A stretch of 64,000 nt of DNA from Engraulis encrasicolus (GCF_034702125.1 NC_085869.1:55121214-55185213); one strand, 5' to 3'; numbered from the stretch's first letter, positions 1 to 18,842 are shown. Notes: generated by a model not told the origin, from the letters alone. Numbers and translations are program-made.

Positions 1-43
1 ACGTATACCGAGATTTTAGCTTCCCTACGTAGTGCACAGTCCT

Positions 44-280
44 TTATAGATGAACATTGTCCAGTAAGTGTGTGTTCATTGTTGTAACAGCTTTGGGGAA
101 GAAGCTGTTCTTCATCCTATTGGTTCTGGCTGGCAATGCCTTGTAGCGCCTGCCAGAGGGCAACAGTGTAAAGAGATGAAAGCCAGGATGTGTGGGATCT
201 TTAATGATACTCCTGGCTCTGCTTACGCAGCCCAGTGTGACTTGTCTCCCCATTGGCACAGGGCTGGGGAGGCTCATCAC
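44..280 (-). mobile_element. LINE 3'-end coding fragment
   Basis: A 78-codon open stretch on the minus strand contains DPTHP followed by LLPSGRRYKALPARTNR and a NSFFPKAV block. This wording is typical of the carboxy-terminal end of fish non-LTR retrotransposon ORF2 proteins. There is no reverse-transcriptase core here, so this is a 5'-truncated relic. It lies downstream of the visible exons of the Siglec-like gene and probably sits in one of its introns. Confidence 0.6.
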
Positions 281-754
281 TACCCTGGTGTTTCGTGGAG
301 CATCTGGAAAAAAGTCTTAGTTTTTTAGTTTTAATTATCCCAACATTGTGGCTTTAATCCATGAATAGGCTACACTGACCCTGCTACTGTATAAACTTGC
401 GGTTACCAGAATGGGAGTGTAAGTTGTAATGTATTACTAAAGTCCGGTGTAATGTTGTAGTGGTGTAGTTCTATTGTTTTTTTTAATTACTGTATTATAT
501 TGCATGATCTGTACATCATGGGCTACATTACAACCTGAAGTAGCCTACATGAGCATACATACAGTAACAGTGAACAAGGTGGTAATGGTGTTAAAAAAAA
601 CACTCTACTACATATGCATTTCATTTTTGCATAGCCTATTTTAAGTTTTAGCCAAGCATGTTGATAACATGCCCAACCTCTCACTAGAGAGAAAGTCTCT
701 GTGGCTTTAATTATTCTGACCATACCCATCCATACCAATGTGTCGCTCTCTTAC
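281..754. repeat. AT-rich spacer with a copy of a locus-wide dispersed repeat
   Basis: No exon is visible. From about 370 to 545 the DNA matches the wording shared by 4018-4200 and 26200-26345 (TTACCAGAATGG, then AATGTATTACTAAAG, then a TAGT-rich run, then a GGGCTACA end). This appears to be one short non-autonomous repeat family that recurs across the window. Confidence 0.45.
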
Positions 755-3315
<2,561 letters not shown>

Positions 3316-3386
3316 AGCCTCCAAATCACTCGCCAATGATACAGCAACATTCTGTACCACCACATCAACATGGTATGCCTTCACTA

Positions 3387-3391
3387 AATCA

Positions 3392-3485
<94 letters not shown>
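3387..3485. repeat. (AATC)n microsatellite
   Basis: About 24 uninterrupted AATC/ATCA tetranucleotide units begin about 70 bp upstream of the proposed start codon of the minus-strand Siglec-like gene. It may therefore lie in its promoter or 5' untranslated region. Confidence 0.9.
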
Positions 3486-4017
3486 CCACATTGCTCATAC
3501 ATAATTTTTCTCACCATGCAGCATGACACAAAGAACTGATGAGGCCAATACTCCACACATCTTTTTTTTCTTCTTCTTCAATTTACGTCAATGTACCTGT
3601 AAAGGAGAAACATTCTAATCTACTGAGTCTAATCTACTAATCAATATGATTGAAAGCATAGCACAAAGAGCTATACATGGTTCATTGCGGTGCATTCATT
3701 ATTTATTCCCCTTTTCTGACCAGCCGAAGCTCCTGACACACCCACTGAAGAGCATCTTCATCTTTACAACTTCAGTTTTCAGCTCTTCTATACACATATA
3801 CACAAGCCTATACAATAAAATATGGTGTTGTTAACATGAGTACTATACCTCAATCACGTATATTTCTCTGAAAAAGAAAAACAGTCCTTCCACTGAAACT
3901 AACAGGAATGAATGATAACTCCCAGAAGGGGGAACTAACTGTTCACTGGTGAGCTGTTTCGTAAATATTGTACAATAACAGTGATGGTAAATTATTAAAG
4001 GGGCAGGGATTTTTTTT

Positions 4018-4200
4018 TTAACCCGTTATAAATTTGTTGTCACCAGTATGGCAATAACCAAGTCGTAATGTATTACTAAAGGTCCTGTGTAATGTCATGG
4101 TAGGTAATATAGTGTCATAGTAGTGTAGTCTTTTCAACAACTTTTAGAATGTTCCACTGGTGGAACGGTGTGCATTATGGGGCTACAGTTGAACTCCATT
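4018..4200. repeat. Dispersed short repeat (locus-wide family)
   Basis: It contains TTGTCACCAGTATGGCAATAA, then a CTAAAGGTCCTGTGTAATGTCA segment, then a TTCCACTGGTGGAACGGTGTGCATTA-like end. The same order recurs at 26200-26345 and, in part, at 370-545 and (reversed) 27790-27915. It is non-coding and was recognised only by internal recurrence. Confidence 0.5.
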
Positions 4201-4435
4201 GGTCTCAGCAGATGCGTTTGTTCTTGCCAACAGTGTGAACAATCCAACTCTAAAACACAATCAAGTACTGTATGTAGTAGCTCACGGCAGACTATCTATA
4301 TACAGCACAGTCACCGTATCGTGGAAGTACCATCACAATAGGACACTTGGGACACATGCCAACTAGTGATCTTGTAATGTAATCTCACAATAATAAGCCT
4401 AGTATTACCAATGGTGGAAAAGCAAAGAGGCACCA

Positions 4436-4600
4436 CTTTTGTAAACTATACTGCGAGTGAGTGAGACAGGAAGCAAGTGGGGAGAGAGACAGGGAGGAAT
4501 CAGCAAATGACCCGGGCTGGAACCGAACTGCCTGTGGCCAGTCGCCAGTCGCCAGTGTAGCAGTGCAGTACCCAGCCGTTTGAGCCCCAGCTGGGCCTAC
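4436..4600 (-). mobile_element. tRNA-derived SINE, minus orientation
   Basis: Read on the minus strand it shows a degenerate tRNA-like head followed by the body CACTTGCTTCCTGTCTCACT. The same body follows clearer tRNA heads at 53029-53212 and 31070-31230 (TCACTTCCTGTC, then a CTGTCCTATC-like segment). This is an old, diverged copy. Confidence 0.55.
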
Positions 4601-4794
4601 CATACTGCTATCCTGATGAAAATACAGTAGGCTATATAAGCAGACGGATTGCACTAAATGGAAGTAAGGTGTCCTGGAGGTGATGTGACTACACCATGTG
4701 ACTCCTGTGACCATCCTGTGGTTCCTTGATGACCTATGGAAAAAAGATGTGCAGCTGAAACCAAAGTGGACAAAGAAAGCCCACCCAAGAAACT

Positions 4795-5035
4795 CCTACA
4801 ACACTTGACAGCACACAGTGCTCACTGCATACAACAAAAATGCATTTATGCCTCACCCGTGCAAGGGGGTAGCCCCAAACGGCGCCCCCAACGGAGCAGT
4901 GTGGAGGGATGGATGGAATCATGTTCAGGGTACCTCAGTCATGGAGGAGGTAAGTTACTCCTACTGCCAACCTCTCGGGTCTTGAGTTAAACCGGCAGCC
5001 TTTGGCCTACAAGTCTGACGGCCTAATCACCCTAA
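4795..5035 (-). mobile_element. tRNA-derived SINE, second family, minus orientation
   Basis: The reverse complement reads through GGGTGAGGCATAAATGCA and the CTCCATGACTGAGGTACCCTG segment of the full plus-strand copy at 10186-10520. The tRNA-like head at the high-coordinate end is degenerate. It is a diverged copy of that family. Confidence 0.6.
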
Positions 5036-5261
5036 CCTAAAGGAGTCTGTTAATTACAGTGTTTGTATTGTGGAGGGGGCCTTTTCAGATGAATTTGTCC
5101 TGGGCCCAGCCAAAGTCAGCAACTCAGGCTGAAACACTTGTATATATGATGCATGTGCTGTAAGCATGCAGGCACATGTGAAAAACTGAACAGTTTGATT
5201 GAAAGAGGAAGAAGGTACAGTGCTATTAATAACTAAGGGCAAATAGAAAAGACACAGAGCA

Positions 5262-6770
<1,509 letters not shown>

Positions 6771-6825
6771 GGTTTCAGTCCCAGCAGGCCTTGTCAAAGG
6801 TTTCGCTAGAGGATTGAAACCTTTC

Positions 6826-6885
6826 ACCCATGGTATGACGTCAATGTTTCACCTATGGTATGACGACTAGCCTATAAGGAAGTCA
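6826..6885 (+). promoter_or_regulatory. Candidate casp1 promoter with duplicated element and TATA-like box
   Basis: TTTCACCCATGGTATGACG and TTTCACCTATGGTATGACG lie in tandem, about 22 bp apart, at 6826-6868. They are followed by CTATAAGG at about 6871, roughly 150 bp upstream of the caspase start codon. Spacing and orientation suit a core promoter, but no transcription start can be seen. This is inference from position. Confidence 0.3.
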
Positions 6886-7019
6886 AATATGAAACCAAAT
6901 GTAGACAGGAAGAGTGCCTTTGTGGCGGGGCTGTGTCTATTGCGAACTGGCGTCAAAGAGTTTGTTCTGCAAGGAAGAAGAAAAACAAAATCATAAACAA
7001 TTAGGAATAATCTGCAGAA

Positions 7020-10000
7020 ATGTCCGGTGAGATTAAACAAACGTTTTCCATTGTCATTTGTTAATGCATTATTTAGGTTAGATGCGTAATTTGATCTGTT
7101 TCAAACTTGTTTCACTTTGTATCCAAAATTCTCTCCCGAGCGGAAGAATGCCCAGCCGTTTAGGAACGCATTTTAACAACTGGCCTAGTTTTTTGAACAT
7201 CTGTACTGCTAATTAGCCATGGTCAGTTAACTTTTTTGCGATTTTATAAATGGTAATCCTTTACGCTGCACACCACGAGCGCATAGGTTAATTTGCTGCC
7301 ATGGGGTCAGATGTCCTGTTTACGCACTACGATTTGTTTTCTCCCGAATTCCATAGCGGACCTGGCACGAATGCGCAAGCTGTTTATCGACAAGGTGTCT
7401 TTGCCAGTTGTCAAACAGCTGTTGGACGATCTTGTTGAGGACCGAGTCTTAAATGAAGAGGAGAAGGATTCGGTATTGGAAGAAAACAAGTCAAAGGCAG
7501 ATAAGGCGCGCTGCCTTATAGACATGGTTAAAAAGAAGGGCGACAAAGCTTCTCTGAAGATGATCCAGCACATTAAAGAGAGAGATGAAAACTTGTACGA
7601 GGTGTTACAACCTCAGCAAGCCCCTGCACCAAGTGAGTAGGACTAGTGTGTGAGCCAACCCAACCCACCCAGCATCTTCACACAAAAAGACATGGTCAAA
7701 GAAACGTTTTAAACCTTTACGCAGAGATGAAGTGTGTGTATGGCCATATCGTCACATATGTCATGCCATGAAAAAAAAACAACAATAAATGACATTTTAA
7801 TGCAACCTTCTAAATTTTTTCTTCCTCACTTGTTCCTTATTCCAGCAGTTTCAGTTCCATTACCCCAGAGCCAGGTCTCAAGTCAAGATGAGTTCAGTGT
7901 GTCAGCGGTCCTCATTCCTACAACTGAACAGTTTAAGTCAGCAAAACTCCAGGAGGGAAACAGAGTACTGTATTGTTTTTAAACATATAAATATTTCAGG
8001 TTTTAAGTAATATCATGTATATATTAATACTTATACTGTGTTTATATTGTGTATGTAAAATTTATTATAATTGTAGGCCTAGGTTGTGTAGCCTATGTTA
8101 TCCATAATCTATGCACCTTATAGGCCTGAATAAGCCTAAATAGACACACACACAAATAGGCTACAAATACCTAATGAGAAAAAAACAATGTGGCATCTAG
8201 ATCTACCCACCACGGAACAAGAATGAACGGAAGCGGCTCGCACTGCTCATAAACAATGTACACTTTGAAACCAGCGGAATGCACCGACGAGGCTCGGAGA
8301 AGGACGAGGAGAGAATGGAGGCTCTGCTGCAGAACCTGGGGTACGACGTCATAAAATACCGGGACCAGTCGGCAGAGGTAAGGCAGGATGAAACACGTCT
8401 GACAGGTCGTAGCCTACCTTTTTTCAGTTGGTCTGCGCACATAGGTGATGTTAAAAATCTTACATAATTACCCTGGAGACTAATGTGATACACTTGGGCC
8501 TGACAACTTTTTGAGCAATGTTGCCAACAACATGGCTGGCTCCATTCTCTGATGGGATGATTGAAAACAGTTATTTGCTGCTGGTCTGAGTTGTCTTGTC
8601 AAAAGTGGCATAATGATAAACCATCTGAACAACCTCTTATAGTTTTCCCAGAAATGTGGTTCAAAAAGTTGCTTTACCTTGTATCATGACCTTTAAATGC
8701 TGTTATTATATGGTTGTGACGTCATCGGTCGAATGCTCCATTCATTTCAACGGGGCTCCCCAACGTTCGCACGTCTGTTATTTTTCGATAACGGACGGGT
8801 TGGTCTATAACAGACCGCTGTCAATGGCAACAAGACTTTTCACTGCTAAAGCGACTTTTCAACAAGACTCTAATCAGCTGCTGTGATAGACAACACCTGT
8901 TGTCCTGGCTACCTAGCTGTTGCCTAGCGGTGTTCCACAACGGCACTGTTTTGTTTTGCGCAGCAACAATCTTAACACTAAATAGCCCTAAAGAAATGTC
9001 CCCGCCATGTATGAATCATTTAAGTATATCCATATAATAAGCGGGTTAACTTTCGGCGAGTCGGTCGCTTTGTGGAATAGCAGCACTTCAGAGAGAACAA
9101 GACCCCTCCGCTCCGCGTCGGGGTCTAAAGATTCTCTCTGTCGTGCTGCTATTCCACGGTAGCGACCTTCTCGCCGAACGTTAACCCTTACATAATGTTG
9201 TCTGAATGTCACACAATGGTCATATTGCAAATGCGTTTTTTTTTTCTCTCTTTTTTATTGGATTTCCTGATAATACATCTGTTAATTAGCGCAGCACTAT
9301 GGCTCTCTGTAATGTCATAGCAATGTCGTTATGATGTAGTTAAGCATTTTCAGCAAGTGAATAGGGTCGCCGGCGACCCCAACTGCAGTAAGAGGCTACA
9401 AAAGGCACTGCACATGTAGTTGGGCAGGTGCATAGGATATTACCCCAGTGCAGTTGAGATTCAAGTGTAAAAAAAATGACAGCAGGAAGCTTTAATACAA
9501 CGGTTCGGTCATCCAACCTTCAGATAAAAGCTTTTACCTGATGAAGGTTGGATGACCTTCTGTTAAAGCTTGCTGGTGGAATGGGCAGGATGCAAGATCT
9601 TTTTTTACACCTGATTACATATTTGACAGCATCAGCTAACAAAGTTTATCTCTGTAGGGGATGGACAAAGCCGTCAAAGACTTCTCAGAAAGGAAAGAGC
9701 ACGAACTGTCCGACAGCACCTTTGTGGTCATGATGTCCCATGGGAAAAGGGACAACATCATGGGGGTTAAGTGGAACAGGGATAGTCCTGAATTGGATGT
9801 ATTCCCTGTTGATAAGATTTACAAGTACCTCAACACCACCGGTTGTCCTGGACTGCGCAACAAACCAAAAGTCATTCTCATTCAAGCCTGCAGAGGAGGT
9901 AACTTAAACACATTTTGATCCCTCTACAATGATGGCAAAAATATTGATGATTTTCAATGAGATGCATCCGTGCACTATAAATGCAGTACTCCATTGTTTA

Positions 10001-13000
10001 AGGTTGAGTTTGGAACTCATTAGGCCTATTTGAAACAGCTGTTGTCCGATGTATTGAGATGCAATTTGTTGTGTGTCTGCATATTTGGTATTGCTTTGTA
10101 TGAAACCAGTGCTCACATGTAGGTTATAACGTAGTATGTAGTTATGCCTTCATTAACTTGAAAAGGTAAGCACTGATACTTAATTGGGCAGTCATGGGTG
10201 AGCGGTTAGGGCGTCAGACTTGCATCCCAGAGGTCGCTGGTTCGACTCCCGACCCGCCAGGTTGGTGGTGGGAGTAATCAACCAGTGCTCTCCCCCATCC
10301 TCCTCCATGACTGAGGTACCCTGAGCATGGTACCGTCCCACCGCACTGCTCCCCATGGGGCGCCACTGAGGGCTGCCCCCTTGCACGGGTGAGGCATAAA
10401 TGCAATTTCGTTGTGTGCAGTGTGCAGTGTTCACTTGTGTGCTGTGGAGTGCTGTGTCACAATGACAATGGGAGTTGGAGTTTCCCAATGGGCTTTCACT
10501 TTTTTTTCACTTTCAATTCAAGACTAGGCCTATTGGGAAAAAATATGGTAGGGCCATACTGCTTGACATTAATGGTAGTAATATTAAGCTTATTTAGTTC
10601 TTTAACCCAGTAAGACACAGATGTTTAAATTACCTGTTACCAGAATGGTGTAATGGCGACAAGCAACTCAATTGGTAAGCACTGCAGATTTTTAATAACA
10701 GCAACCGGAGAGACTGTTGTTAAGATACATACAGTATTCTCACCAACACACAGGACATGCATGATTTTACCTACCCCCACACAGAAGGGTAAGGTGACAG
10801 TTTCCTTCATGTTTGTTAACCAGCATGGGTCATTGCGTAGGTCTGAAACAAGCATCTGGGGAATACATTTTGGGATATGTTTTGTTTATCCCCCAGCTCA
10901 AGGTATTTGTGTGTGTGTTTTGTGTTGCATGTGTGCGTGTGCTCATAATATCGACACCCATGAGGAAACCAACCCATGAACACTATGTGGGTGGTGAAAA
11001 TGTTGTGACATAACACACAACACCACATGTGTGACCATTCACCTATTCCCAGGTTGAGTATTCAAGGTGGGCTTTCGATTTCACAGTGTACAAAGTCACC
11101 ACATAATTGCATTGTTTGTGCACTGCATGGACGAAGAGAATGACCAAGCATTTGGCATCCTGCTCAAGACTCAGCCATAGTATTATAGTACGCACTGTTC
11201 CGCTTGTGCAACAATGTATGAATCATTGAAAGTCTTTTTTTGAAAGTATGTTTTGGGGGCTTGTGGGGCCTTTATTATGACAAGATAGTGTGAGAGGAGA
11301 CAGGAATTGAGCTGGAGGCTCATGTGGTAGGGCTGGGAAATTACCCTGGCCGGACTCGAACAGGGGTCCCCATGGGCAAACAAGCCCAAATGTGGGGGAC
11401 TTAGCGCGGTGCGCCACATTGCTCCTCCCCATTGAAAGTCTTTTACTACTGTAACTATGCTAGTATGGCACTACACTGAGTCTAACAGTGGAGAAATGTG
11501 GTACAACTTGGTCATTGTCATTCTGTTAACAGCAAAGCTATAACACGAGTCGTGTCTTAACTTAACACATACATGGGACCATTATGGCATATTTATCCTA
11601 TTAATACATGAGTCATGACTTAACTGAACTCATCAATGTGACTCTGATATTTCAGGTGATAGTGGACTTGTTTGGGTACCGGATGGCATGCAGGATGACG
11701 GGATGGCCGGTATACAGAGTGACGACATGGCACACCAGGAGAAAGACTTCATTTCCCTCCTCTCCTGTACGCCTGGTTAGTGTCCAGACTCTTCATTCTT
11801 TTTACTGAATTACACAATCATTAAACAAAAATACTCATTCGAAAAATACACAATAATTTTTAAAAATGAACAAAAAAATGGATAGGCTCCAAGCTGAAAT
11901 GCATCGAAGTGTTGTGGTCTCTTACTGCAGATGGGGTCACTGGTGGGCCTATTCACTATTTGCTGAAAATACTTAACTACATCAAAACAACATTGCTATG
12001 ACATTGATAGCCTTACGTAACAGATTAAGACATAGCCGTTACAATTTTGGTGCTCTGTGCAAAGGAGTTAATCATGCACTACCCGTAAAGTGAAGGCATT
12101 AGTGCAGCACTATGGCTCTCTGTAATGTCATAGCAATGTTGTTATGATGTAGTTAAGCATTTTCAGCAAGTGAATAGGGTCACCGGCGACCCCTGCTGCA
12201 GTATGAGGCTACCTTACAGAAGACCATCACCTTGGTATTTTGCCACTTTTGAAATTGATTAAGCATGTCACCAAAAGTGCACCAACCCTACAAAGAAGAC
12301 TTAATACTTCAAAATGTTTTAATAGACTGAACACTTGTCCGGGAAGGATGTGGGTCTCTGACCTAGTTATTGTTTGGAGTTCAGCCTATCCTGCTTTTTA
12401 ACTCATAGTCAACCTCTGCTCTCACTCTCTGCCACTGGTAGGTAGAGACATTGACAAGCACAACTAAGTAATTTTGGAACAGCTATGACAAGAGACAGGA
12501 TGAGACCAAACAAAATTACGGTTATTCAGTTATCATGTGGCTTTTCTGTTACATAATTGTGCTTAAGACATTAAATTGTGCTGTAAGGTGCATGTAAAAT
12601 TGTGGGCAGAGTAGGTGAAACTATGCTTCTCATTGAAACTACTGCCTTTTACCAAATGCAATTGTCCCCCCACCCCTCTCTCTCTCTATGTCTCTCCGTC
12701 TATAGACACAAAATCTTACAGGCATGTGGAGGATGGGTCATTCTTCTTTCAGCGCCTTGTGGACGTTTTCAACACCCACGCTCACAAAGAACATATGGAA
12801 GATTTGTGTACAATGGTAATGATCTCAGAATATCAGCACTGTAATGCTTCACTGCATAGGCCTACACACAGAGAAATGGAATTACTGTACAAAGCGTGTC
12901 TCTCAGACAGTACCTGTGTGAAGAAACGTTCCTGCCTTTTCAAACTTGTTTCAAACCTGTCAGCATGTAGCAATTAGATATACCATAGCTGTTGTGAGAT

Positions 13001-13440
13001 ATCATGTCGAAGTGAAAGCAAAAAAAGGGGAAATTGGCACTGTGCATATCCCTGTCTAGTTCATATAGTTAAATGCTGTGCATTAATGATGATTGGACCT
13101 ACTTTTACATACATAAGCAAATGTAAAACCTATCACCAATATGAATGCTTGAAATTGATGGTGCCGTTAAACATTCGTGAAAATGTTAGTTTCTGAACAG
13201 GCATCACAGGTTTTTTATTTACCTTATACAGTAATGAACACTTGAATACATTTGGCTTATGGGCTTAGTGGCACACACCTGTCATTACACACTTGATCTA
13301 TTCTTTCTAGTCACTTCTTTATTTATATCATCATTGTTTGCCAACAGGTCATGAGGCGCTTTGAGGACTTCCCAAGACAGATGGTCTGTAAAGACAGGAC
13401 CACTCTCACCAGACACTTCTACCTCTTCCCAGGACTGTGA
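7020..13440 (+). CDS. casp1: Caspase-1 (CARD-type inflammatory caspase), complete
   Basis: Inflammatory cysteine protease that is recruited to inflammasomes through its CARD and cleaves IL-1-family cytokines and gasdermins after Asp. Eight exons join in frame to 380 codons: 7020-7026, 7357-7632, 7846-7964, 8201-8377, 9658-9898, 11656-11775, 12706-12815, 13348-13440; every join has matching phase and GT-AG ends. CARD is at about residues 5-90 (LFIDKVSLPVVKQLLDDLV, then DKARCLIDMV). A variable linker follows, then the protease from about 135 (YPPRNKNERKRLALLINN). Catalytic His is about 221 in MMSHG and Cys about 271 in IQACRG. The small-subunit hallmark SYRHVEDGSFFFQ is in exon 7. Asp-rich VPDGMQDDG and IQSDD in exon 6 sit where the inter-subunit self-cleavage region is expected. 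Both catalytic residues are intact and there is no premature stop. The family is firm; orthology to one fish paralogue is inferred from the CARD. Confidence 0.93.
8695..9200. mobile_element. MITE-like element with palindromic core (casp1 intron 4)
   Basis: A strong inverted repeat spans 9043-9188: GGGTTAACTTTCGGCGAG at the left returns as CTCGCCGAACGTTAACCC at the right, with TGGAATAGCAGCAC mirrored inside. The left flank (GTGACGTCATCGGTCGAATG and a TTATAGACC-like segment) is unusually CpG-rich for this window, suggesting a young insertion. No transposase is present. Confidence 0.6.
9290..9403. repeat. Half-copy of the 11914-12213 inverted repeat
   Basis: GCAGCACTATGGCTCTCTGT through GTGAATAGGGTCGCCGGCGA and the AAGAGGCTAC end match the right arm of the palindromic element at 11914-12213 almost base for base. 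Both lie in introns of casp1, so one arm is present twice in direct orientation. Confidence 0.7.
9507..9557. repeat. Perfect 16-bp stem hairpin in casp1 intron 4
   Basis: GGTCATCCAACCTTCA (9507-9522) and its exact reverse complement (9542-9557) are separated by 19 bases containing AAAAGCTTTT. It lies 100 bp upstream of exon 5, which carries both catalytic residues. It may be the end of a small inverted element or a structured RNA. Confidence 0.8.
10186..10520 (+). mobile_element. tRNA-derived SINE, near full length (casp1 intron 5)
   Basis: The head reads GGGCAGTCATGGGTGAGCGG with a pol III A box (TGGGTGAGCGGTTAGGG) and a B box (GGTTCGACTCC). The body has a central GAGGCATAAATGCAATTTCG block and ends in T-rich simple sequence. 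It is the best-preserved copy of a family also seen at 4795-5035 and in a fragment near 61800. Confidence 0.85.
11262..11430 (-). mobile_element. tRNA-derived SINE, minus orientation (casp1 intron 5)
   Basis: The reverse complement carries a B box (GTTCGAGTCC) about 50 bases after GTGGCGCACCGCGCTAAG, then the body with TTCCTGTCTCCTCTCACACT. The body is shared with the copies at 13490-13606, 31070-31230 and 53029-53212. Confidence 0.7.
11914..12213. mobile_element. Palindromic MITE (casp1 intron 6)
   Basis: The left arm (TCTTACTGCAGATGGGGTCA, then a GCTGAAAATACTTAACTACATC segment, then CATTGCTATGACAT) is inverted in the right arm (ATGTCATAGCAATG, then GATGTAGTTAAGCATTTTCAGC, then GGGTCACCGGCGACCCC and CTGCAGTATGAGG). 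It has no coding capacity. Confidence 0.75.
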
Positions 13441-13489
13441 AAGCACTACAGTAGAGTTCTCTGTTGATTGGTATTTTTCTCTTTTTTTG

Positions 13490-13606
13490 TCTTTTTTACT
13501 TTATTTGATAGGACAGTGTGAGAGGTGGACAGGAAGTGATTTGAGAGAGAGACGTAGAGGGGTCGGCAAAGGACCCAGGCCGGGAATCGAACCCGGTTCA
13601 GCCAAT
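13490..13606 (-). mobile_element. Truncated tRNA-derived SINE in the casp1 3' untranslated region
   Basis: The minus strand shows CCGGGTTCGATTCCCGGCC (B box) followed by the body ATCACTTCCTGTCCACCTCT. It starts 50 bp after the casp1 stop codon and ends before the candidate polyadenylation signal, so it is probably transcribed as part of the mRNA. Confidence 0.75.
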
Positions 13607-13737
13607 ATATATGTATATTTTTTATAAAAATGAATGGTGATGTCTTGGAAACATTTCTGCCAAAGATTTGAACCTGAATGACATAAAAGGGAAAACATTG
13701 GGGGTGGTGGTAGTGGTGCTGGAAATGAAATGTACTT

Positions 13738-13743
13738 AATAAA
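13738..13743 (+). promoter_or_regulatory. Candidate casp1 polyadenylation signal (AATAAA)
   Basis: Canonical AATAAA about 300 bp after the stop codon, followed by GT-rich DNA. Another AATAAA-type motif occurs near 14065. Confidence 0.5.
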
Positions 13744-14230
13744 GGCTGGCCGTCAGCGAATCTCATTGGACTCGATGTTAACGGCTAGCTTGGAGGTAAA
13801 AAATTGAACTGCCATACTCAGAGAACAGCAGGAAGTAGGCTACAGGAGAAAGGTACAACTCTATGATTTAACTTAAGGGGAGGTGTGATATGAGCTTATT
13901 TCCAAAAATGGTACAGTATCACTCTAATGATCGATCATCTGATTTCTCAGACAATAATGAAATATGACATATACAACATATATATATATTTTTTTTCAAT
14001 TGAAATTGTAACAGAATTATTTGTATCCATTGGTACTGTATTTTGCAATGTGCAATAAGTGCAAATAAAAATAATTTTGCTGGAGTTTAATGATTTATGT
14101 GTCTTAATTCACTGTAACTGTAATTAATAGAATTTTCAGTAAAGATCTCACCATGAGAGAAAATCAGAGTAGGCCTAAATGGTTATGCAATAGACAATGT
14201 ATGCCTATGTATGTAATAACTTAATTGTAA

Positions 14231-14546
14231 TAACTAATCCAAAATGCAGCAGCATGAATTCTTACTAAAAAAAGAGAAGAGACCACATCACTCCAGTACT
14301 TAGGTCATTGCACTGGCTTCCAGTGAGATTTAGAATTGAGTTTAAAAGTCTTCTGATAGTTTATAAGTCACTAAATGGCTTAGGCCCCAAATAGTGCAGT
14401 GCGATACCAGTCATACATGTGGAAACACTGGTACAAGTGTCTTTTATAAGTGTGTTTTGTATGTTTTTTTAATGTTCTGTATTGTGTTGTATTTGTTGAT
14501 AATGGACCTTGAGTCTGGAATAAAGCTGATGATGATGATGATGATA
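14231..14546 (+). mobile_element. LINE 3' end, frameshifted relic
   Basis: The DNA encodes, across a frameshift, pieces typical of fish LINE reverse-transcriptase tails (IQNAAA, then a KKREETTSLQ-type stretch where DHITPVLRSLHWLP is usual, then YKSLNGLAP). It ends TGAGTCTGGAATAAAGCTGA plus a short GAT repeat tail. The tail marks the 3' end and shows plus orientation. Non-functional. Confidence 0.6.
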
Positions 14547-15227
14547 TTGTAAATATGCTTGAACAGTATCATCTAGGAATCTGGTCCGCATGGTCATTTT
14601 ATTTGGCCTGTGAGATCCAATAGTATTACAGCTGGACATGAAATTTTGTGTGTAGCCGAATATAGGCTATACATAGAGGCCAATGTAACATCTCCCACTC
14701 AAAACAAAATTATGAGTGCTTGTGTGCTTTGTCTTTGAGTCATTATTTGAGTGTGTGCACACACAATTTCATTTCCATTTCATATTTTTCAAGTTGCCTA
14801 CATATTGAGTTTGGCTCGCGACTCTATCCAAGATATTAATTTTGGTCCCCTGTGAATTTGAATTTGACATCCCTGCCGTAGAAGATGCGTGATGTTCCAG
14901 TAACCAATTCGTGCTCCTTGTGGCCTACCACCAAGTTTTGGGACGTGTGGATTTCTTCAGCACGTCGTCACGTGTGTCCACTGGCAGATGTTTGGTCCTG
15001 CATTCCCACTATATTATTATTTTAAAAAAGAAAAAAGAAACAAAGGAAACAGCTGGACTCAACAGCAGGCCTACATCTGATAAGCGGATTAGAGGAGTGG
15101 AGTGGATGGAGCGTGTGTCGCCATGGTGTACCACATGGAGTCGCCGTTTTGCAAGTTAATCAGTGCTGTGATGTAACGGCGCGTGCAAATGTTTACGCAA
15201 GGGTCTGACAAGTAGCAGAGCAAGTTT

Positions 15228-18218
<2,991 letters not shown>

Positions 18219-18842
18219 GACCAGACCAGACCACACCAGACCAGGGGTCCGTATCAAAATCTTTCCTCTGTCGTTCCCTCAATAATCGTACCTTGTGCCT
18301 TTCTCATCAAGCCTTCACATCAATCATGGCATCTCAATACACAAAATATGAGATGACGAGGACAGAGGAGGGAGGTGCAATGTCATCGAAGGAAAGGGGC
18401 CTGCACATGGTGCTTAATTCCTTCACCCTGCCTTGATTCCTTCCTCCACGGGAGAAGGGGTCAACATGGAGGCCTGAGGCTGAAGGAAAGAGGAAATGAC
18501 TGGAGGAGCGTTATTTGATATGGACCCTACATCTGACCACCGCTGAGCTGAGCTGAGTTTAGCTGGAGAAAGAGACTCAATAGTCAGATGTGTCTGTGAA
18601 GATTGTCTATCATCCACGTCTTGTTAGTCAAATGTAAGAGTTCAGCTGTAAGTAACTGGAGATCTTTCTGGAGAGAATGGAGATTTACCATCCAGACTTA
18701 AAAATGAAAAGTTAAGTCTGGCATCAAACTGGTGAAGCTGCTCAAATCGTAATACAACACACAATTCAAACTGTGTATCTGCCTGTAATGACCAGCACAG
18801 TCCTCATACATTTACAAAAACATGCATATACTGTTTGTGTGA

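Noticed and set aside
4734..4990. Short overlapping frames around 4.7-5.0 kb as a small gene
   Set aside because: They fall in a diverged SINE and have no splice or start context.
10186..10265. tRNA gene
   Set aside because: A- and B-box-like motifs are present, but the sequence does not fold as a full cloverleaf and continues into a SINE body. The same applies at 21917-22199, 31070 and 53029.
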